Below, one piece after another: positions 23,801 through 31,000 of a stretch of DNA of 37,703 bases. Below the pieces are notes generated by a model. That model had not been told where the DNA came from. It saw only the letters and a list, made by a program, of their open reading frames with translations, and searched no databases. The DNA comes from Helochares maculicollis (lineage: Eukaryota > Arthropoda > Insecta > Coleoptera > Hydrophilidae): assembly GCA_033557835.1 (NCBI GenBank), contig JAWQRO010000497.1, positions 1-37,703 on the forward strand, given 5' to 3'. Each line of letters opens with the position of its first letter. Within the stretch, counting starts at the first letter, position 1. The position numbers and the translations under genes were made by a program.

Positions 23801-25361
23801 ACATCCTTCTATATCTCCGAAAGTATGCTGTTAGGTGGCATCACTATTACTCAGAATTTGTTCACGCCATTGGTGTTCGAAATGCGGTCATTAATAAATT
23901 GGTATTCCATTGGGAGTTGGCCGCATCTTCAAAAAAAGCAAACAAATTTAGCATGTACTCCCTAAAGGGCAATAAAACTCAGCCTACTTTTGACGATAGT
24001 CCTTCAAGCGCACACCGCTGACTGATGCCACTCAATTTGCGCTTCCTTTAGAAGATATGTTGTGCTATTTTCTATCTGGGGCATTTCTTAGATAATTGAT
24101 TAATATCATCACCGGATCTTTTGCAGGATTACTCCTTAGAGACGAAAAGGATACTTTTCAATAACTTTTGCACAATAAATAATAATAAGAATTTAATCAC
24201 AGGATCGCGCAGTCAGAGCTGACTTGATCGCAATAATAGACGTGTATCATGATGAGCATGTCACGACCTGTTGAGTTAGTTCACTTCTTCACCATTAATC
24301 TTGACATTGTACGACTGGCAGTGCCATAATGGCCGGTCATTACACGATACTCACGCTATTATAATCAAATCACCGGCGGAAGTCACTTGAGCATGTGCTG
24401 CCACCTACCGCCGATTATCGTAATTAAATTCACATAAACTGTATTTTAGTATTATTATATTAGTGGTCGCGGTTCGAATACAATGAATTTGTGGTTGTAA
24501 ATATTATGATCTGGCCACATTGAAACGCGCCTTTTTGACTTACTCGTCGTCGAGGCGAAGAACTGGAAGATGGAAAAAATCGGTGGTAAAAAAACGGAAG
24601 AAATTAAGCCATAAAATTTCATTGTTTCTTTATACATTAAATTTTATGAGAGTTAATTTGAGAAAATTATCTTTCGATTTTCTAGACCGTCTCCAACAAC
24701 ATGCAGGTCAAGTGCAAGTGCCACGGAATTTCGGGTAGCTGCGAAATGAAGACTTGTTGGAGGTCAACCCCTGACATGCGTCATGTAGGAAGGCTCCTAA
24801 AGGATAGGTATCGAATGGCCGTTTTGGTAGATCAGTCGAATCTAGGAAATGAAAACCCCAAAAAGTTCAATGTGTAAGCTTACTGCAATTAAATATTTCA
24901 TTTTTCTTGGTCATAAATGTATATCTTGTTCAAAAAATACAAGAATTTACATATATTCTATTTTGATATTATTACTATACATCTTTGTAACATTTGTAAA
25001 CGGTTGTTTATTTAGACTAAAGCAACAAAAAAGAAGACGGGAGAAAAGTAGGACCCGCCTGAAGCAATGGATTCCGCACGAAAGTAAACACAAGAAAAGC
25101 TTACAATTCGATTTATTGTACTATGAAAAGTCCCCAAATTTCTGCGAAAAGGATCCTTCCCTGGATGTACTCGGAACGTACGGTAGATATTGTAATAGGA
25201 CTTCAACAGGACAGGATAGCTGCGCATCTTTATGTTGTGGGCGAGGATATAACTTAGTGCGTCGTAAAGCAATCAAAAGATGTAATTGTAAATTTGTTTG
25301 GTGTTGTACAGTTGAGTGTCAAAGTTGTGTAATTGAAGAATGGGTAACTATGTGTAACTAA
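8827..25361 (+). CDS. Wnt10: Wnt10 secreted signalling ligand (full gene, five coding exons)
   Basis: Spliced model 8827-8888, 10776-11038, 22355-22635, 24686-24873, 25016-25361 gives 1140 nt, 379 aa plus stop, with intron phases 2, 1, 0, 2 and GT..AG at every junction. Residues 1-20 form a hydrophobic signal peptide. The rest carries exactly 24 cysteines, the number typical of Wnt proteins. Ser218 lies in CHGISGSC, the site palmitoleoylated by Porcupine in this family. Sequons NCS (RWNCSS, exon 2) and NRTS (exon 5) are at usual Wnt glycosylation positions. Assignment to Wnt10 rather than Wnt1 or Wnt6 rests on WKWGGCSHN, the DIQ-x-K-x-x-x-HNN-x-VGR stretch, and the ends GRYCNRTS and CCGRGYN. 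Wnt ligands bind Frizzled/LRP receptors on neighbouring cells. The start at 8827 is the first ATG giving a signal peptide in frame, with A at -3. It converges on ninaC. No frame damage is seen. Confidence 0.95.
9335..9360. repeat. Inverted repeat AGGTGCCC-N10-GGGCACCT (ZEB/Snail-like half-sites)
   Basis: Perfect 8-bp arms at 9335-9342 and 9353-9360. The left arm is preceded by C, giving CAGGTG, and the right arm ends CACCT. Paired CAGGTG/CACCT half-sites are the known bipartite target layout of ZEB/Zfh1-type zinc-finger repressors, and CAGGTG is also a Snail core. Binding is inferred. Confidence 0.4.
9940..9964. repeat. Inverted repeat TGCCAACA-N9-TGTTGGCA
   Basis: Perfect 8-bp arms at 9940-9947 and 9957-9964 in a GC-rich island that also contains the palindrome CCGGCCGG just upstream. 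It could be a dimeric protein site or a hairpin; function unknown. Confidence 0.45.
10776..11038 (+). CDS. Wnt10: Wnt10 exon 2
   Basis: Encodes residues 22-108, with split codons at both ends. It contains the N-terminal Wnt block with four of the 24 cysteines (LCRT, ELCYK, KECQFQF, RWNCSS). The acceptor is AATTTCAG and the donor AAAG|GTAAGG. The open frame extends upstream to 10681 but without an ATG, so that part is intron. Confidence 0.93.
11039..13264 (+). other. Wnt10 intron 2, 5' part: nothing recognised
   Basis: AT-rich intronic sequence. The short ORFs (11500-11724 minus, 12871-13053 plus) have no features. A 16-base word, seven A's followed by CAAAGTTTT with flanks, occurs twice near 12105-12150, probably a local slippage duplication. 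Confidence 0.6.
13265..14640 (-). mobile_element. RTE-clade non-LTR retrotransposon, decayed 3' half
   Basis: Read on the minus strand, broken frames give reverse-transcriptase blocks in the correct order. These are LLHKKGN (about 14480), FKIIAKRL (about 14420), a TTGF block then GINDHLHVMRTIIK with HRPL (about 14390-14280), and much later GRLSTYWSDDM and WKIGRSL (about 13390-13310). The end is a run of GAT/TGA triplets (plus-strand TCATCATCATCAT at about 13266-13278), the kind of short-repeat tail RTE elements end in. This is the layout of an RTE-type endonuclease/reverse-transcriptase protein. Many stops and frameshifts, and loss of the YVDYEKAFD-type catalytic block, show it is dead. The 5' part may extend to about 15300 but cannot be read. 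Confidence 0.75.
14641..19161 (+). other. Wnt10 intron 2, middle: possible RTE 5' remnant, otherwise nothing recognised
   Basis: 14641-15300 may be the further-decayed upstream part of the RTE element; the plus-strand ORF at 14694-15107 is an antisense artefact of it. 15300-17800 is AT-rich without motifs. 17800-18560 is less AT-rich and could be a conserved intronic control region, but it has no recognisable coding or RNA feature. Confidence 0.45.
19162..20905 (+). mobile_element. piggyBac-like DNA transposon (fossil)
   Basis: A TTAA target site at 19162-19165 is followed by CCCTTAAATGACAG, as expected for a piggyBac terminal repeat beginning CCC. A degraded partner (TGTCACGGGTAAA) ends near 20905. 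In between, broken plus-strand frames give transposase blocks in order: GSQWSNGSRKR (about 19520), SVDEML (about 19938), KSKLDRYG (about 20000), YTTYLYNLR (about 20050), VEPYPGSW (about 20130), FTSIPLASYLL (about 20175), KPDMIL then NKTKG (about 20410-20450), and a Cys-rich C-terminal region (about 20650-20740). The second catalytic Asp position reads Asn (MNKLFTS), and there are many stops and frameshifts. It is inactive. Confidence 0.8.
20556..20810 (+). pseudogene. piggyBac-like transposase C-terminal open remnant
   Basis: An open frame of 84 codons that falls where the C-terminal cysteine-rich domain of the transposase should be. It includes KNMYMKCMKMAKNCYM, with a few of the expected Cys positions left. 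It is part of the fossil element above and is not an independent gene. Confidence 0.5.
20906..22354 (+). other. Wnt10 intron 2, 3' part: nothing recognised
   Basis: About 1.45 kb between the piggyBac-like fossil and exon 3. Two less AT-rich patches (about 21040-21240 and 21880-22100) contain no motif I recognise. The ORF at 21978-22229 shows no domain. The acceptor of exon 3 is preceded by a T-rich tract (TTTTCTTTTAG). Confidence 0.5.
22355..22635 (+). CDS. Wnt10: Wnt10 exon 3
   Basis: Encodes residues 110-202 after split Gly109. Landmarks are GFRETAF at the start, ACSQGRLLSCGCD, WKWGGCSHN and HNNQVGRL at the end. The acceptor is CTTTTAG and the donor TTG|GTAAGTG, phase 0. GGCSHN followed by a DIQ-x-K segment is the clearest Wnt10 signature in the protein. 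Confidence 0.95.
22840..23255 (+). mobile_element. mariner-type transposase C-terminal remnant
   Basis: The frame 23049-23255 (68 codons to a TGA) is open and contains YSPDIAPTVYYFLR, the mariner signature around the last catalytic Asp of the DDD triad. A KTFNAGNVV stretch and a LEWQNW-type end follow, matching the C-terminus of mariner transposases. Weak, broken similarity extends upstream to about 22840. No terminal inverted repeats were found. It is a 5'-truncated fossil in Wnt10 intron 3. Confidence 0.7.
23256..24685 (+). other. Wnt10 intron 3, remainder
   Basis: It holds a locally GC-rich stretch at about 23620-23830 crossed by two overlapping plus-strand ORFs (23547-23753 and 23677-24021) with no recognisable domain. 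A second less AT-rich patch lies at about 24120-24420. The rest is plain intron. These patches may be control regions or unrecognised transposon pieces. Confidence 0.45.
24686..24873 (+). CDS. Wnt10: Wnt10 exon 4 (lipid-acceptor motif)
   Basis: Encodes residues 203-264 plus two bases of Val265. It contains VKCKCHGISGSCEMKTCW; Ser218 in CHGISGSC is the conserved acylated serine required for Wnt secretion and Frizzled binding. The acceptor is TTTTCTAG and the donor AATGT|GTAAGC. The alternative donor two bases upstream (AAT|GTGTAAG) would break the frame with exon 5. Confidence 0.94.
25016..25361 (+). CDS. Wnt10: Wnt10 exon 5 (cysteine-rich C-terminus)
   Basis: Encodes residues 266-379 and the TAA stop. 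It starts with a very basic linker (KQQKRRREKSRTR) typical of the Wnt insert region, then the C-terminal cystine-knot-like domain with 12 cysteines, including SLCCGRG, RCNCKF, WCC and a final MCN. The acceptor is TTTATTTAG, after a 142-base intron. Confidence 0.96.
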
Positions 25362-25875
25362 CTTTAAACAATACACTAATATCCTCACCATATTTTAGCT
25401 AAAGAAACAAGTAACCACCGTACAAATTGTTTTAAGCCTATTCAAATTGCGTTCCTATTTCTTTTTAATTATTTATTTCATGAATGTAAAATGATGAACT
25501 GATGAATGTGAAATTTTAAAGAAAGTTTTACAAAGCTTGATGTTTCCTACTGCCCATTTTCATATCTTAAATTGACGTAACAAATCAATCTGTCCTACAA
25601 ATAAATGTGCTAAAATGATTAGTCTAAATTTGCTTCAATGGGATGCATGTGAACTCATTTGTGAATGCATGCAAACATAATCGACATAATCTGTTACAAG
25701 CTTTAACCAAGAGAGCCCTCGTTATTATTTGTATAATTTTGTCTAGACTGAAATGTATAGCCATTTTTAATTTAATCATTATTTATTTTTATATAAAATA
25801 ATAAATTAATTCGCTAATATCAGTATTATATTTCAATTTTTGTGAATAAAATGTTGATGTTCCAAAATGTGTGTT
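25362..25875 (+). other. Wnt10 3'UTR (predicted)
   Basis: Runs from the stop to just past a good AATAAA at 25845-25850, which is followed by GT-rich sequence (TGTTGATG, TGTGTG). An earlier AATAAA near 25600 could give a shorter form. Confidence 0.5.
25845..25850 (+). terminator. Wnt10 polyadenylation signal (candidate)
   Basis: Canonical AATAAA about 485 bases after the stop codon, with a GT-rich stretch 10-30 bases downstream. A matching AATAAA exists at 26891-26896 in the tandem copy. Confidence 0.55.
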
Positions 25876-26266
25876 TTATTGCTTTTATATTTGTCTGTTA
25901 TTATCACATATCGTCAATGAATATTTAAACAAATACAGCCCATTTCAAAATATGTGAAATTTCAACTAATTTTTACCTTTTTATATTGAACGTCTTGGAA
26001 TTCTTCTACTCTTTCCCATGAAACTGAAAAAACTCACCTGGAAACAGCAAATGCGTAACTAACTACTTAAAACTTCTTTTCTTCATTATAAGTTTTGTCA
26101 AGATTTTTGTTATGGTAAATGGTACATGCAACGCATTCATACAATTCCAGAAAACTATACTAAAAGTCTCATGTTTGAAGGGTTCTAAAAAGAAGGTACT
26201 AGATAACACTTTTGATAGAGCAATTTAACTTCGTAATAGAAAATGATGAAAAGATCAATAATATTA

Positions 26267-27112
26267 TTGCAATTAAATATTTCATTTTTTTATTTCTCAT
26301 AATTGTCTATAATTACAAAGCTCTAAAATAAGTTATAGCCACATAGTTACAATATATTTTATTATCAGCTAGATGTAAGTATTACTATTCAACGTTAAAA
26401 TTCCAAACGATTTTAATTTAGATTAAAACAAACTCCAAAGACTGAAGAAGAACAGGACATATCTCAAGCAATGGATTTCACACAAAAGTAAGTACAAGGA
26501 AAGCGTTCCTACTTCTTTTTAATTATTTTATTCATAAAAGTAAAATGCTGAATCAATGAATTTGGAAATTTTTAGAAACTTTTAAAAAACGTTCTTCCTA
26601 ATTTTTCATCATGAATTGACGTAACGATTCAATTTGTTCTAAATCTAAATGTGCCTAAATGATTTTGCCTAAATTTTCTTCAATTGGATACATGTGAACT
26701 CATTTATAGATTCACACAAATTCAATTTTAAAATATCAACAAAATGTGTTATGAGCTTTAACAAATTATTATATTAATATATACTTTTTGACTAGACTAA
26801 AATGTATAGTCATTTTTAATATAATTATATATTCTTATACAAAGTAATAAATTAATTCATTAATATCAGAACTATATTTAAATTTTAGTGAATAAATGTT
26901 ACAATATAAAATTTATATTTTATTAATTTCTTTACATTATTCTGTTGTTACCAGAGATCCTCAATGAATAAAAATATAGAAATATAAATATGATTTTCCA
27001 AGAAAATTTTTGCTCTTTTATTTTTGTTGTATTGTTTTATTCCCCAGTTTTGCTATTATATAGTTATCTCATAACAAAAAACGCACCTGCCAGCAACAAA
27101 TGTATAACTACC
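26267..27112 (+). repeat. Unit 2 of the tandem duplication (decayed copy of the Wnt10 3' end)
   Basis: Colinear with 24883-26063 but shorter because the segment matching about 25101-25450 is missing. It includes copies of the intron 4 end, the first 80 bases of exon 5, and the 3'UTR with its AATAAA. It lies between Wnt10 and ninaC, so ninaC 3'UTR sequence may run into it. Confidence 0.8.
26422..26504 (+). pseudogene. Wnt10 exon 5 pseudo-copy (gutted)
   Basis: Preceded by a copied acceptor (AATTTAG), it matches the first part of exon 5. A net 2-base loss shifts the frame before CAAGCAATGG, and a TAA follows a few codons later. At 26504 it jumps straight to the 3'UTR counterpart, so all 12 C-terminal cysteine codons are gone. 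It cannot make a Wnt C-terminus. Confidence 0.75.
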
Positions 27113-27277
27113 CCAAATTTGTCGTTAACTCTGTGCTCCATTAATATTATTGCGAAAGATTATCCCGCAAAATTACAAAAATGATAACGAAGTATATCCT
27201 CCTAATATATTTTTATAGATTTTTCCCTCCACAACATTAAGTGCAATTACAGCTGTTTTATCAATAAAATAATCATA
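27113..27277 (-). other. ninaC 3'UTR start / intergenic
   Basis: Directly downstream of the ninaC stop on the minus strand. No perfect AATAAA lies within the first 165 bases on that strand. The nearest is at about 27036 (plus-strand TTTATT), inside the duplicated unit, so the 3'UTR probably extends there. Confidence 0.35.
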
Positions 27278-28016
27278 TTACAAATCAACAACAAATCCTT
27301 CCATATAAATCCCAGGAGCGACTTCTCCGGCAAATCGTTTTTCCTCAACAGAGTCTAGGGAAATAACTTTTTTGAGACTGCTTTTCGCTTCAAGGATTGT
27401 CTTGGCAGCGATTTCGTCAAGACTGTTTTGTCTGTTTTTAAGTAAGCCCAAGGTTTCGACAGATCGCTTCAAAGATTCTCTTTTATAATTAGTTTTTCGT
27501 AACATACCCTGAAAGTTAAAAGGTGCCTCGTCTTCAGATCCGCTGCCTTTTCTTCCCAGCTTCTGCAGTTCCGTTATGGGATTTACAGGCCCAGGTGGGC
27601 GACTCTTTACGGGACTAGGCTTAATAAATTGAAAATCTTTGTTGGCTGGTTTTGTTGTTGATATGTTGGTTTTTTCGCAAAAACTTTGTGGAATTTTTGG
27701 CTCATAAATGGACTTTTGGATAAGTTTAGAAGGACTTGCAGGTGCTACTCGTTTAATAGGGGTAGGTTTTTTGGGTGATGTGGCTTTAACAAGTGCTTTA
27801 GGCTCTACAATAGCAGGCAAGGCTTTGAAAGTTCCCTTAGGATCTCTACTGTAAGGAATGTCCACTAGTTTATTATCAAGTTGCTTATAATGCGTTAAAT
27901 TTCTAAGTTTTGTATTAGCCTCTGTTTTGATGTCTTTGGATGATGATCCCCCGGTGATTTGCTCATGCCTCCAACGAAATGGGGCGTCCCAGGCTTCATC
28001 TACATCCGCCAATGCC
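27278..28016 (-). CDS. ninaC: ninaC exon 8 (C-terminal tail, PDZ ligand)
   Basis: Residues 1223-1467. Low-complexity, basic and proline-rich (SPKKPTPIKR, KSRPPGPVNP), with an acidic GSGSEDEAPF leading into FNFQGMLRKTN (1388-1398), which looks like a short conserved linear motif. It ends GFVVDL then TAA. In flies only the long isoform carries the tail that reaches INAD. The acceptor is TTTTTCAG. Confidence 0.93.
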
Positions 28017-31000
28017 CTGAAAAAGAAAACTTCCTGAATATTTTTTCGGTGGTTTTAGCGGCTTTTCATAAAATTTATGAAGACACAGCAATTTTTTACT
28101 TTTAAAAACAATTTCTTGTGCTTATGATTTTTTTAGAACGGCCCTAAACAAAAGGGAAAACTAAGGAACATTCCGTACCCAATTTCAGATTCACACATAT
28201 AACTCGTGTCGTAATAAGGAATCTCGTCCAATCTAAAAGGCACTTTTAAAACAGCGGGCTTTTGGTCCCCGAGCCATGAAACAACTATTGCTTTGGCATC
28301 TATAGCATTCATATCGACAGCTGTGTTGAACTGTATAAGCAAATCAACGTAATTTTGGTTATACAAGTGAACCTGTTGGGAGAAGTTGAACAAATCCTGA
28401 TACTTGGCAGCCCTGTATTGGAGCAAAACTTGGAAGAGACTTTTGTTTTTCCATTTCAAGGCGTAATATCTGATAAACTCTGCTGTTTCTTCGTTTAAGG
28501 TTCCTTGATCCTTGTTGATCAAGGGCCCGTATTTTTTTCTAGCGGCCATGCCTCTGTAAACTAGAAATTGCAAGAAAATCATTACCTAATTTGTAACCGC
28601 TGAACAAAGCATATCACTAACCTTTCTGAATCATAACAGCAGCTTTTTCGTGCGTCAAGTCCCCATCGTTTTCATAATCCATCATGAGCTGCACTAAAAT
28701 TATTTTTTTTACTTTTGAAATTAGTTTTTTTAATCATATGCATTTATACGTCATTTCCTATAATTAGTTTTCAATATCGGTGTTGATTTGTAAACACAAG
28801 GCATCACCTTAAGCTCTAACAAAGGAGCTAATTCGCACTATAGGATTAACGGAAGCACTAAAAGTCGACACGAAAGCGCATCAATTTTTCAACAAAAGGC
28901 AAGGGCGAGGGCACCAAACGGGCAAGGGGCCAATTTAAAGGATGAATCAATTAAGATTGCATAACTAAGTGATACTTTTTGATCATGAATTAGAGTGTAT
29001 TGATTGGCTGTGTTGAAAAATTAATAATGCTAGATAATAATTGCCATTTATAAGATAGTTCAAAGCAAATTTTGTATTTTGTTCTATTCACAAGTAAATA
29101 AATTACAATCTGTGGCAAGATCCCACTACATTTATTTGAAACATGAAATTTTGAATTTGTGATGAAGATATCTAAAACAGCCTAGTTTTAGAAAACACTC
29201 AAAAACATTCTCAAAAACACATTTATTGACGCATTTTTTTATATAATCGTAAACCTTCCAAGACAAATATACTATGTCAAAAGGAAAATTATAAAATAAC
29301 AGTAGATAAATTCTTTAAAATTAATTAAAACCTACCAGTTCTCTCTTTTTCTTCCTTAATCCTTTGAGATATTTTTCTCCTGGCGACGAATGCTCTTATC
29401 ATTGATTGGATTTTAACCACCTTCTTCACTTGCGTCTCATACAACCTCGCTAAGTATTCCTCGTTGTAATACTTAAGCAACACCTTGTTTTTTCCAATTA
29501 GCCATCCTTCCATATGCAAACGAATAAGCAAAAGTCGGCAATTCTCCTTGGTCACCTCAACATTTTCATTAAAATCGAACGCCAGGAACTGATATCGTCT
29601 TAGAAACTCTGAAAAAGTAATTCGGCTTGGATACCCTCTCTGGCGAGCTCTTGTGGTCTCTAAAATGGCCATTGCTCTCAATTGCTGCTTAACAACCTCA
29701 TAGTGAAAACCACCCGGTGTATTTTGTAAGCAAGATCGAATGCATTTCACAAAATGGGTTCCACCTGAACCTCCACCTACGGATAGCTCTTTAAGCATTT
29801 CTAAGCTTAATGCTTTAAATATAGAAATTGCAGTTCTCATTTTCTTAACTTGGGAAAACTCCTGATCTGGCGATTTTGCATCCTCATCTGAAGAAGATCC
29901 AAATTTGCTCTTCTTTTTGACTTTAGTTACACTTTCCTCGAATGAGAGAGCAAGACTTCCAGATTTCGTCAGCTTGTTTGTAAAAAGAGCCTTTACGACC
30001 TTGTTGCCAGACAAGCGTAGTGTTTCAATGACTTCGGGTGGAAGGAAATCGCGATTTCTATCTGGCATTTCTCTTGCAGTGTATGTAACCTTGCCAGTAT
30101 AATGCCCAATAGAAAATTGAGAACTTTCCCCAGCCTTAATTTTATCATTGTCTTGTTTCTCAATATGCTCTAATATATATTGTCCTCCGTGGCCGATCTT
30201 AGAAGCGTAATCTATCAAGTAAAACAACCCATCTGGTTTCCCTAGCATTTGATCTAGCGTTGCCTTGTTATTGTAATAATGTACTGGATCGAAATCAACG
30301 TCCTCCTCCATCAATTCCTGCTCTTCCCAAGCAAAAATTCTCTGGAGGTAGTGATAATGAAGCTGTTCATTTAAGGCGTTGATTAGAAGTTGAGGGAAAT
30401 GGTTTTCCTTAAAACACTCAAAGCCTGAAAGATCCAAAATGCTGACTGAGTATTGTTCTCCGCTGAAATAAAATGAAGTGCATTAAAAAAGATAGTTTTA
30501 TAAATGAAAATACTTACAATATGGCTCTCCCGTAAGATAATTTGTGATTAAGCATCTTCACGATGTAGTCTAACAACCTGACGTACAGCGTATTTGCGAG
30601 AACGTCTCTGGCATCTCTGGCTTCATCACAGCTGTTCTTCTTTCTAACCGCCGTATTTTTCTGTATGAAACAGTAGTTAGTCAAAGCCCAGCTGAATTTC
30701 TTATCATCGATCTTCAGCATATTCGCTACCAAACTCGCCTGTTCGTTGTTGTCAATAACAGCGTTACCGTCTTCGTCTTCCATAAAACGTACATCGCCTA
30801 AAATCAATATAGCGCTCAAAATTTCGTGGATGGCTTCAATATCTTCTTCGGAAAACTCGTATTCTTTAAAAATTTCTAAAATATTTTGATATTTTTTAAC
30901 GTTTCCCATAATATTGTCCCTAGAAGACCCGGAATCTCCTTCTTCCAAAACTCTCAGGTAGCGATAGCTGCGACCTTCTTCTAAATTATATTTTTTCCCC

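Larger units (their letters stand above)
24883..26063 (+). repeat. Unit 1 of a diverged tandem duplication (Wnt10 3' end)
   Basis: From within intron 4, through exon 5 and the 3'UTR, to about 26063, this sequence has a diverged second copy at 26267-27112. Many colinear words are shared, including the intron word GCAATTAAATATTTCATTTT, the exon word CAAGCAATGGATT, the UTR words TTCTTTTTAATTATTT and CATGTGAACTCATTT, and the end word CACCTG..AGCAA.AAATG. Confidence 0.8.

Noticed and set aside
24460..24490. tRNA-like GGTTCGAAT
   Set aside because: No acceptor stem, anticodon arm or matching 5' half around it.
26422..26504. Alternative last exon of Wnt10
   Set aside because: Net 2-base loss relative to exon 5 shifts the frame and a TAA follows. 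The cysteine-rich region is absent.
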